A stretch of DNA of 64,000 bases from Streptomyces sp. WMMC500 (GTDB taxonomy: Bacteria; Actinomycetota; Actinomycetes; Streptomycetales; Streptomycetaceae): NCBI RefSeq assembly GCF_027497195.1, contig NZ_CP114905.1, forward strand, positions 8,550,342-8,614,341. Reading direction: 5' to 3'. Made by a program: the position numbers and the translations under genes. Shown piece by piece: positions 1 to 12,000 of the stretch. Positions within the stretch are counted from its first letter, which is position 1. Each line of letters starts with the position of its first letter. A model generated the notes under the pieces. That model worked only from the letters and a program-made list of their open reading frames with translations. It ran no database searches and was not told the DNA's origin.

Positions 1-1
1 C

Positions 2-3000
2 GCCCTCTTCCGGCTGCTGGAGAGCTGGGGGATGCGCCCCGACGTGGTGGCCGGCCACTCCATCGGCGAACTCGCCGCCGCCCACGTCGCCGGCGTGCTC
101 ACGCTGCCCGACGCCTGCCGCCTGGTCGCGGCCCGCGGCGGTCTCATGCAGGCGCTGCCTGAGGGCGGCGCGATGCTGTCCGTCCGCGCGCCGGCCGCCG
201 AGGTCGAAGCGCTGCTCACCGGTCCTGACGCCTTCTCCGGGCTGGACGTCGCCGCGGTCAACGGCCCCGCGGCCACCGTCGTTTCGGGAGACGTCGAGGC
301 GGTCGACCGCCTGGCCGCGGTGTGCGCGGAGCGGGACTGGAAGACCCGCCGGCTGCGGGTGAGCCACGCCTTCCACTCCGCGCACATGGACGGCATGCTG
401 GCGGGCTTCGCCGCCGTCGCCGCCGAACTGGACTTCCGGCCCCCGCGCATCCCGCTCGTGTCGAACCTCGACGGCCGGGAAGTCGGCGCCGACGAGGTCT
501 GCGACCCCGGCTACTGGGTGCGGCACGTCCGCCGTACGGTCCGCTTCCACGAGGGCGTGCGCTCGCTGGGCGCGGCCGGCGTCACCACGCTCGTGGAGAT
601 CGGGCCGGACGGGGTCCTGTCCGCCATGGCCAAGGACTGCCTGCCGGACGCGGTGACCGTACCGCTGCGCCGCGGCGGCACCCCCGAGGCGCGCGAGGTC
701 CTGACGGCGGTCGTGCGGGCCCACCTGCACGGCGTGGCCGTCGACTGGTCCGCCGTGTTCCAGGGCGCGGACACCGGGCATGTCGACTTGCCGACATATG
801 CGTTCCAGCGCGAGCGCCACTGGCTGACGGGGGAGCGGCAGGCCCCGGCCGTCACCCCGACCGACCGCCGCGACCCGACGGGCACGGGCGTGTCGGCTGC
901 TCCGGCCCTGGCGGCCCCCGCCGGTGCGGGTGCCGGCGCGCCGGGGACCCTGGCGCTCGTCGTGGGCGAAGCCGCCGGCGTCCTCGGGTACGCCGACGCC
1001 TCGGCGGTCGAAGTGCGGCGCGCCTTCCGCGACCTGGGCGTCGACTCGATCTCCGCCGTCACCCTCCGGGACCGGCTGGCCGACGCCACCGGCCTCGACC
1101 TGCCCAGCTCCGTCCTCTTCGACCACCCCACCCCCGAACGCCTCGCCGCCCACCTGCACGCCCGCCTCACCGGCGCCGACGACGGCGTCGCGACCACCGC
1201 CGTCGCCGTGGACGCGGACGACCCGGTGGTCGTCGTCGGGATGGCGTGCCGCTATCCGGGCGGTGTGACGTCGCCGGCGGAGCTGTGGGACATGGTGTGG
1301 TCGGGGCGCGAGGGGATCTCGGGGTTCCCGGTGGACCGGGGCTGGGGCACCGATTTGTTCGACGCCGATCCGGGCACGTCGGGCAAGTCGTACGCGCGTC
1401 AGGGCGGCTTCCTGCATGACGCGGGGGAGTTCGACGCGGAGTTCTTCGGTGTCTCGCCGCGTGAAGCGCTGGCGATGGATCCGCAGCAGCGGCTGGTGCT
1501 GGAGACGTCGTGGGAGGCGTGTGAGCGCGCCGGCATCGATCCCGACAGCCTGCGCGGCAGCCGCACCGGCGTCTACATCGGCGCCACCGCGCAGGAGTAC
1601 GGGCCCCGGCTCGCCGACGGCCATGACGGCCACGGCGGCCATCTGCTCACCGGCACCACGGTCAGCGTGCTGTCGGGGCGGGTGGCGTACGCGCTCGGTC
1701 TTGAGGGTCCGGCGGTGACGATCGACACGGCGTGCTCGTCGTCGCTGGTCGCCCTGCACCTTGCCGCCCAGGCGCTGCGCAACGGGGAGTGCGACCGCGC
1801 ACTCGCCGGCGGCGTCACCGTCATGGGCTCTCCCGGCATGTTCCTGGAGTTCTCGCGGCAGCGGGGGCTGTCGCCGGACGGCCGGTGTAAGGCGTTCGCG
1901 GAGGGCGCCGACGGTACGGGCTGGAGCGAGGGCGTGGGGCTGCTGCTCGTCGAGCGGCTGTCGGAGGCGCAGCGGCGGGGGCACGAGGTGCTGGCCGTGC
2001 TGCGCGGCTCCGCCGTCAACCAGGACGGCGCTTCCAACGGCCTGACGGCACCCAACGGACCCTCGCAGCAGCGGGTCATCCAGCAGGCACTCGCCACCGC
2101 CGGACTCGGCGCCGGCCAGGTCGACGCCGTGGAGGCGCACGGGACCGGCACCAGGCTTGGCGACCCCATCGAGGCACAGGCGCTGCTCGCGACGTACGGG
2201 CGGGAGCGCTCGGCGGAACGGCCGCTGTGGCTGGGGTCGCTGAAGTCCAACATCGGGCACACGCAGGCCGCGGCGGGAGTCGCGGGCGTCATCAAGATGA
2301 TCGAGGCGATGCGTCGCGGCGCGCTGCCGCAGACGTTGCACGTCGACCAGCCCACCACGCACGTGGACTGGGACGCGGGTGCCGTCTCCCTGCTGACGGA
2401 GGCGCGGGAGTGGCCGGAGACGGGGGAGCCGCGGCGGGCGGCGGTGTCGTCGTTCGGCATCAGCGGTACGAACGCGCACGTGATCCTGGAGGAGGCTGCG
2501 GAGGAGGAGCAGGCGCCCGCGGGGGATCCCGGTCCGGGTGTGCTTCCGGCGGTGCCGTGGGTGGTGTCGGCGCGTAGCGCGGAGGCGTTGCGGGCGCAGG
2601 CGGCGCGGCTGGGGGAGTTCGTCGGGGAGGCCGGGGGAGAGGTGTCTCCGGTGGACGTCGGGGTGGCGCTGCTGTCGCGGTCGACCGGCGACTACCGGAC
2701 CGTGGTCACGGGCTCCGACACCGAGGAGCTGCGGAACGGGTTGGCGCGAGTGGCGGCGGATGCCTTCGAGCCCTCTCCTGCTGCGACCGGCGGTGTCGGG
2801 CTGTTGTTCACCGGTCAGGGTGCGCAGTGGCCCGGGATGGGCGCGGGGCTGGGCGGTTTCGCGGTCTTCCGGGAGGCGTTGGAGGAGGTTTGCGCCGGGT
2901 TCGACGGGCTGTTGAGCCGTCCGCTGGACCAGGTGCTGGCCGCGCGTGACGGCGGGTTGGTGGACCGGACGGAGTTCACGCAGCCGGGGTTGTTCGCGTT

Positions 3001-6000
3001 CGAGGTGGCGATGTTCCGTCAGCTTCGTGCGTGGGGTGTGGAGCCGACTGTTCTCGTGGGTCATTCGGTGGGTGAGTTGGCCGCGGCGCACTGTGCGGGT
3101 GTGTGGTCGCTGGCGGATGCGTGCCGTCTGGTGGCCGCCCGCGGGCGGTTGATGGAGGCGTTGCCGCCCGGTGGGGCGATGGTGTCGCTGCGCGGGAGCC
3201 TGGACGAGGTCGGTGCCCTGTTGGAGGGCAGCTCCCAGGTCGATGTCGCCGCGGTCAACGGGCCGCGGTCGGTGGTGATCTCCGGTGATGAGGGGGAGAT
3301 CGAGGGGTTGGTGTCGCGTTGGGAGGCGGGGGGTGGTCGGGCGCGTCGGTTGCGGGTGTCGCATGCGTTCCACTCGCCGCTGATCGAGCCGATGCTCGCC
3401 GACTTCCAGCAGGTGGCCGAGGACGTCGAATACCACGCTCCTGGGCTTCCCTTGGTCTCGAACGTCACGGGCCGACTCGCTGACGCGGAGACGGTGTGCG
3501 ATCCGGAGTACTGGGTGCGGCACGTGCGCCAGGCGGTCCGCTTCGCGGACGGCGTGCAGTCGGCGGCTCGCACCGGGGTCTCCGTGTTCATGGAGGTCGG
3601 GCCCGCCCCGGTGCTGACCGCCATGGGGCAGGAATGCCTCCCGGACGAGCCCATCCAGTGGATCGCCCTCTCCCGCGCACCCCGGGAAGGCGATGCGGAA
3701 TCTCGCGCCGTGGGTGAGCTGATGTCCGGCGTCGGTGCCGCGTTCTCCGCGGGTGCGCGGGTGGATTGGCGTGCGGTGTTCGGTGGCGTGAGCGGTCGGC
3801 GGGTTGCGCTCCCGACGTACGCCTTCCAGCGGCGCCGCTACTGGCTCTCCGGATCCGCGTCGACCGGTGACCCGGCGGGTCTCGGTTTGGGTGTGTCCGG
3901 GCACGGGTTGTTGGGTGCGGCGGTGACGGTCGCTTCGTCCGGTGCGGTGGTGTTGACCGGGCGGGTCTCGCGCGCCGGTGACGGCTGGGTGACCGGGCAT
4001 CGGATCCAGGACAGGGTGCTGGTGCCGGGTGCGGCGCTGGTGGAGATGGCGTTGCGGGCCGGGGACGAGGCTGGCTGTCCCGTCCTGGAAGACCTGACGC
4101 TCGAAGCCCCGCTGGAGTTGCCCGAGATCGGGGGCGTGCAGATCCAGGTCACCGTCGACCCCGCCGAGGGTGACGCATCGGCTCGTACGGTCAGCGTGCA
4201 CTCTCGCCCGGACGACGACCCCGAGCGCCCCTTCACCCGCCACGCCACCGGCAGCCTCATCCCTTCCACCGACGACGAGGTCGGCGAGCCGTGGCAGGGC
4301 GCCTGGCCACCTGCGGGAGCCGAGGCCGTCGACCTGGCCGGCGCGTACGGCGCGCTGGCCGAGCAGGGCTACGACTACGGGCCCGGTTTCCGGGGCCTGA
4401 CCGCGCTGTGGCAGGAGGGGACGACCCGTTACGCGGAGGTCGTGCTGCCCGAGGAGCACACCGGCGGGCACGGGCCCGACGCCTTCGGCCTCCACCCCGC
4501 CCTCCTCGACGCCGCCCTGCACACTCTCCTCGTCGACAGCGGAGACAAGCCCGACGCCGGCATCCGCGTGCCGTTCTCCTGGTCGAAGGTCGTGTTGCAC
4601 GCCACCGGGGCCACCCGGCTGCGCGTCAAGGCCGAAACCTCCGGCCCGGACACCGCCGAGATCACGCTCTTCGACGCCGAAGGCGGCCCGGTCGCCGAGG
4701 TCGGCGAGCTGACCCTGCGTACTCTCTCGGCGGAGCCCCGGTCCACCGCCGACCTCTACACGCTGCGCTGGACCGCGCAGCAGCGCCCCGCGGCCGGCGC
4801 ACCGGACCTCGCCGGCTGGGCCACCCTCGGCCCCGCCGACCCCCTCCCCGGCACCGCCGCCATGCACCACCCGAGCCTGGCCGACCTCCTCACCACCGGC
4901 CACCACCCCACCGCCCTCGTCTACGCCCCCGCCCCCGGCGACCCCACCCCCGCCACCACCCACCGGGCCGTACACGACCTCCTCACCCTGCTCCAGCACC
5001 ACCTCGCCGAACCCCGCCTCACCGACACCCCCCTCATCCTCCTCACCCGCCACGCCCACACCGCCGAGCCCGACCCCGTCCACGCGGCGCTGTGGGGGCT
5101 GGCCCGTACCGCGCAGGCCGAGTACCCGGGCCGTGTCCACCTGGTCGACACCGACGACCACCCCGACACCCGCACAAACCTCCCCGGCGCACTCGCCCAC
5201 ACCCTGGCGAGCGCCACCCCCCAACTCGCCCTCCACCACAGCACCCCCCACACCCCGCACCTCACCCACCTGCCGCCCCAGGGCGACGCGGGGGAGGCGT
5301 TCGGCCGCCGGAACGGCACCGTGCTGATCACCGGTGGGGCCGGGGCGCTCGGCGGGCTTGTCGCACGTCATCTGGTGGCGGCGCACGGCGTACGGCACCT
5401 CCTGCTCGCCGGCCGCCGCGGCATCGACACCCCCGGAGCGGCCGAGCTGCAGGAGCACCTGCGGGCGGCCGGCGCGGAGGCCACGTTCGCCCGCTGCGAC
5501 CTCACCGACCGCGACGCCGTGGCCCGGATGCTCGCCGAGCTCCCCGACGACCGGCCGCTGACCGCGGTCGTCCACGCCGCGGGTGTCGTCTCCGACGCCA
5601 CGATCGCGTCCCTCACGCCCGAGGCGCTCAGCGAAGTCCTCGCTCCCAAGGTCGACGCCGCGACGCACCTCGACGAGCTGACGCGCGACTTCGATCTCGA
5701 CGCCTTCGTCCTCTTCTCCTCGGTCGCCGGCGTGCTGGGCACCCCGGGGCAGGGCAACTACGCCGCGGCCAACGCCTGGCTCGACGCGCTGGCCGCCCGC
5801 CGCCGGGCCCAGGGGCTGCCGGGCCAGGCCCTGGCGTGGGGCCTGTGGGGCGACGTCGGCGGCGCCGGCGGCATGGGGGCCGCGCTCGGCGAGGCCGAAC
5901 TCGCGCGGTGGCGCCGCAGCGGTATCGCCCCGCTGACGCCGGAGCTCGGGCTCGCGTCCCTGGACGCGGCGCTGCGCACCCGCACGCCGAACCTCATCCC

Positions 6001-9000
6001 CGTACGCATGGACCTCCCCGCGCTCCGCGCGCAGGCCGGGGCCGGCGACGTGCCGTACCTCCTCCGGGACTTCGCCCCCCGCCGCCGCACCCGCCGGGTG
6101 GCCGCGGGGACGGCGGCCGGCACGACCGCCCTCGCCGCCCGGGTGGCCGGTCTCGACGCGGCGGCACAGGAGGCCGAGCTGGTCGGACTGGTCCGTACCC
6201 AGGCCGCGCTGGTCCTCGGCTACGACGACGCGGCGACCATCGACGCCGACCAGGACTTCAAGGCGCTCGGCTTCGACTCCCTGACCGCGGTCGAGCTGCG
6301 CAACCGCGTCAACGCCGCGGCGGACGTGCGCCTCGCCCCCACGGTCGTCTTCAACTACCCCACGCCCGCGGGCCTCGCCCGCCATCTGCGCGACGAAGTG
6401 CTCGGAGCCGTCACCGCCGCCACCGCGACCACCGCCGCCGCGGTGGACGCGGACGACCCGGTGGTCGTCGTGGGAATGGCGTGCCGCTATCCGGGCGGTG
6501 TGACGTCGCCGGCGGAGCTGTGGGACATGGTCTGGTCCGGCGGCGAGGGCATCTCGGAGTTCCCCACCGACCGCGGCTGGGACACCGACCTCTTCGACGC
6601 CGACCCGGGCACGTCCGGGAAGTCGTACGCGCGTCACGGCGGCTTCCTGTACGACGCGGGGGAGTTCGACGCGGAGTTCTTCGGCGTCTCGCCGCGTGAG
6701 GCGCTGGCGATGGATCCGCAGCAGCGGCTTGTGCTGGAGACGTCGTGGGAGGCGTGCGAGCGCGCCGGCATCGATCCCGACAGCCTGCGGGGCAGCCGCA
6801 CCGGCGTCTACGTCGGCGTCATGTACCACGACTACGCGCCCCGCATGTCGACCGAACGGCAGGAGATCGAGGGCTACGCGCTCACGGGAAACCTGTCGAG
6901 CGTGCTGTCGGGGCGGGTGGCGTACGCGCTCGGTCTTGAGGGCCCCGCGATGACGATCGACACGGCGTGCTCGTCGTCGCTCGTCGCCCTGCACCTCGCC
7001 GCCCAGGCGATGCGGAACGGGGAGTGCGACCGGGCGCTCGTCGGCGGCGTCACCGTGATGGCGACGCCGAACACCTTCGTGGAGTTCTCGCGGCAGCGGG
7101 GGCTGTCGCCGGACGGCCGGTGCAAGGCGTTCGCGGAGGGCGCCGACGGTACGGGCTGGAGCGAGGGCGTCGGGCTGCTGCTGGTGGAGCGGCTGTCGGA
7201 GGCGCGGCGGCGGGGGCACGAGGTGCTGGCCGTGCTGCGAGGGTCCGCGGTCAACCAGGACGGTGCTTCCAACGGCCTCACCGCGCCCAACGGGCCGTCG
7301 CAGCAGCGGGTCATCCAGCAGGCGCTGGCCAGCGCCGGCCTGAGCGCCGCGCAGGTCGACGCGGTCGAGGGCCACGGGACCGGGACCAGGCTCGGGGACC
7401 CCATCGAGGCGGAAGCGCTGCTGGCGACGTACGGGCGGGAGCACTCCGACGAGCGACCGCTGTGGCTCGGCTCGATCAAGTCGAACCTCGGGCACACGCA
7501 GGCGGCGGCGGGTGTCGCGGGTGTCATCAAGATGGTCGAGGCGATGCGGCGCGGGAGTCTCCCGCGGACATTGCACGTGGACACGCCGAGCACGCATGTC
7601 GACTGGGACGCGGGTGCGGTCGCGTTGCTGACGGAGGCGCGGGAGTGGCCGGAGACGGGGGAGCCGCGGCGGGCGGCGGTGTCGTCGTTCGGGATCAGCG
7701 GTACGAACGCGCACGTGATCCTGGAGCAGCCGGTGGCCGAGCCGGTGCGCGATGAGCCGGGTTCCGTTGGGCTTCCGGTGGTGCCGTGGGTGGTGTCGGC
7801 GCGTAGTGCGGAGGGGTTGCGGGCGCAGGCGGCGCGGCTGGGGGAGTTTGTCGGGGAGGTCGGGGTAGAGGTGTCTCCGGTGGACGTCGGGGTGGCGCTG
7901 CTGTCGCGGTCGACCGGCGACTACCGTGCTGTCGTCGTCGGTTCCGACGTGGGCGAACTCGGCGCCGGCCTGGCGCGGGTGGCCGAGGGCGACGCCTCGC
8001 CGGCGATGTCCGGCGGCGGTGTCGGGTTGTTGTTCACCGGTCAGGGTGCGCAGTGGCCGGGGATGGGTGCCGGGCTGGGCGGTTTCGCGGTCTTCCGGGA
8101 GGCGTTGGCGGAGGTCTGCGCCGGGTTCGACGGACTGCTGAGCCGTCCGCTGGGCGACGTGCTCGCCGACACCGGTGTCGACGGGCTCATCCATCGGACG
8201 GAGTTCACGCAGCCGGGGTTGTTCGCGTTCGAGGTGGCGATGTTCCGTCAGCTTCGTGCGTGGGGTGTGGAGCCGACTGTTCTCGTGGGTCATTCGGTGG
8301 GTGAGTTGGCCGCGGCGCACTGTGCGGGTGTGTGGTCGCTGGCGGATGCGTGCCGTCTGGTGGCCGCCCGCGGGCGGTTGATGGAGGCGTTGCCGCCGGG
8401 TGGGGCGATGGTGTCGCTGCGCGGGAGCCTGGACGAGATCGCTGCCCTGCTGGAGGGCAGCTCCCAGGTCGACGTGGCGGCGGTCAACGGGCCGCGGTCG
8501 GTGGTGATCTCCGGTGATGAGGGGGAGATCGAGGGTCTGGTGTCGCGTTGGGAGGCGGGGGGTGGCCGGGCGCGTCGGTTGCGGGTGTCGCATGCGTTCC
8601 ACTCCCCGCTGATCGAGCCGATGCTCGCCGACTTCCAACGAGTGGCCGAGGAGGTCGAGTACCGCCGGCCGTCCCTCACGCTGGTCTCGAACGTCACGGG
8701 AGAGGTCGCCGACGCGGAGACGGTGTGCGATCCGGGGTACTGGGTGCGGCACGTGCGCCAGGCGGTCCGCTTCGCGGACGGCGTGCAGTCGGCCGCCCGG
8801 GCGGGTGTCTCGACGTTCATCGAAGTCGGGCCCGCCCCCGTGCTGACCGCCATGGGACAGGAATGCCTCCCGGACGAGCCCATCGAGTGGATCGCCCTCT
8901 CCCGCGCACCCCGCGCGGAGGAGAACGGCGCGGCCGCCTCCCGTGCCGCCGACGTGCTGATGTCCGGCGTGGGTTCGGCGCATACGGCGGGCGTGCGGGT

Positions 9001-12000
9001 GGATTGGCGTGCGGTGTTCGGTGACGTCCGCGGACGGCGGGTCGGCCTCCCGACGTACGCCTTCCAGCACCGCCGCTACTGGCTGTCCGGCCCCGTCGCC
9101 GCGGGCGATCCGGCGGGCCTGGGCCTGGGTGCCTTCGGGCACGGGTTGTTGGGTGCGGCGGTGACGGTCGCGTCGTCGGGTGCGGTCGTGTTGACCGGTC
9201 GGGTCTCCCGGACCGGTGACGGCTGGCTGACCGGGCACCGCATCCAGGACAGGGTGCTGGTGCCGGGTGCGGCGCTGGTGGAGATGGCGTTGCGGGCCGG
9301 GGACGAGGCGGGCTGCCCCGTCCTCGAAGACCTCACGCTCGAAGCCCCGCTGGAGTTGCCCGAGGCCGGGGGTGTGCAGATCCAGGTCACCGTCGACCCC
9401 GCCGAAGGCGACGGATCGGCCCGTACGGTCAGCGTGCACTCCCGCCCGGACGACGACCCCGAGCGCCCCTTCACCCGCCACGCCACCGGCCGCCTCACCC
9501 CCGCGGACGCGGAGACCGGCGCCGACCGCGGGATGGGGCAGGGCGCGTGGCCGCCGGCGGGCGCCGCGAGCGTGGACCTCACCGACACCTACGAGCGGCT
9601 GGCGAAGCAGGGCTACGACTACGGGCCCGGTTTCCGCGGTCTGACCGCGCTGTGGCAGGAGGGGACGACCCGTTACGCGGAGGTCGTGCTGCCCGAGGAG
9701 CACACCGGCGGGCACGGGCCCGACGCCTTCGGCCTCCACCCCGCCCTCCTCGACGCCGCCCTGCACACTCTCCTCGTCGACAGCGGAGACAAGCCCGACG
9801 CCGGCATCCGCGTGCCTTTCTCCTGGTCGAAGGTCGTGTTGCACGCCACCGGGGCCACCCGGCTGCGCGTCAAGGCCGACACCGCCGGCCCCGACACCGT
9901 CCAGATCACCCTGTACGACACGCAGGGCGCCCTCGTCGCGGAGGTCGGCGAGCTGGCCCTGCGTACCCTGCCCGCGGGCGGCGGGCAGACCGCTATCCCC
10001 GACCACCTCTACGCCCTGCGCTGGACCGCGCAGCAGCTCCCCGCGGCCGGCGCACCGGACCTCGCCGGCTGGGCCACCCTCGGCCCCGCCGACCCCCTCC
10101 CCGGCACCGCCGCCATGCACCACCCGAGCCTGGCCGACCTCCTGACCACCGGCGACCAGCCCACCGCCCTCGTCTACGCCCCCGCCCCCGGCGGCCAAAC
10201 TCCCGCCGCCACCCACCGGGCCGTACACGACCTCCTCACCCTGCTCCAGCACCACCTGACCGAACCCGGCCTCACCGACACCCCCCTCATCCTCCTCACC
10301 CGCCACGCCCAGGCCCTGCCCACCGACGCCGACCCCGCGACCGACCCGGCGCACACCGCGCTGTGGGGCCTGGCCCGCTCCGCGCAGGCCGAGCACCCGG
10401 ACCGTATCCACCTCCTCGACACCGACGACCACCCCGACACCCGCACCCACCTCCCGCACGCACTCGCCCACACCCTGACGAGCGGCACGACCCAACTCGC
10501 CCTCCACCACGGCACCCCCCACACCCCGCACCTCACCCACCTCCGCGACGATCCGCCGCTGACCCCGCCCCCGGGCGCGGACGCCTGGCGGCTGGACACC
10601 GCCACGCCGGGGACCCTGGAGTCCCTGCAACTGCTGCCCGCCACCGAGGCGCTGGAGCCGCTCGCCCCCGGCACGGTCCGGGTGTCCATACGCGCCGCCG
10701 GGCTCAACTTCCGCGACGTGCTCATGGCGCTCGGGATGTATCCGGGCGAGCAGATCATGGGCAGCGAGGGCGCCGGCGTCGTCACGGAGGTGGGCCCCGG
10801 CGTGACGGACCTCGCGCCCGGCGACCGCGTGCTGGGCCTGCTGCCGCACTCCTTCGGCCCGGTCGCGGTCGCCGACCGGCGCATGCTCACCCCCATGCCC
10901 GAGGGCTGGACCTTCGCCCAGGCCGCGGCCGTGCCCGTCGTCTTCCTCACCGCGTACTACGGCCTGCGTGACCTGGGCCGGCTCGCGAAGGGCGACGCGG
11001 TGCTCGTGCACGCCGCCACCGGCGGCGTCGGCATGGCGGCCGTCCAACTGGCGCGGCACTGGGGCGCGGAGGTGTACGCCACCGCCGGCCCGCAGAAGCA
11101 GGGGCTGCTGCGCGAGCTGGGGCTGCCGGCGGAGCGGATCGCCTCCTCGCGCGACCTCGACTTCGTGGAGCGGTTCCGGCGCGCGTCCGGCGGCGCCGGC
11201 ATGGACGTCGTCCTCAACTCGCTGGCACGGGAGTTCGTGGACGCCTCCCTGGGACTGCTCCCCGCGGGCGGGCGGTTCGTGGAAATGGGGAAGACCGACA
11301 TCCGCGACGCCGCCGAGGTCACCCGGAGCCACCCGGGGATCACCTACCGGGCGTTCGACCTGATGGAGGCGGGCCCGGACCGGATCCGCGAGATGCTCGC
11401 CGAGATCGTCGCGCTCTTCGAGGCGGACGTGCTCACCCCGCTGCCGCTGCGCACCTGGGACGTGCGGCGGGCGCCCGAGGCGTACCGCTTCATGAGCCAG
11501 GCGCGGCACGTCGGCAAGATCGTGCTGACCGTGCCCGCACCCGTGGACCCGGCCGGCACGGTGCTGGTCACCGGCGGCACCGGCGCGCTGGGCGCGCAGG
11601 TCGCGCGCCATCTGGCCACCGTCCACGGGGTACGCCACCTGCTGCTGACGAGCCGCCGCGGAATGGACGCGCCGGGAGCCGAGGCGCTACGGGCCGAACT
11701 GGCCCGCCTCGGGGCCGACGCCACCGTCGCGGCATGCGACGTGTCGCGGCGCGAGGACGTCGTACGGCTCCTGGACGGCGTACCGGCGGAGCACCCGCTG
11801 ACCGCCGTCGTCCACGCGGCGGGCGTGACCGCCGACGGCACCGTCGAGACCCTCGACGCCGCGGCCGTCGATCGGGTGCTCGCGCCCAAGGTGGACGCGA
11901 TCGCGCACCTGGACGAGCTGACCCGCGGGCTCGACCTCAGCGCCTTCACGCTCTTCTCGTCCATCGCCGGCACCCTCGGCACGGCCGGACAGGGCAACTA

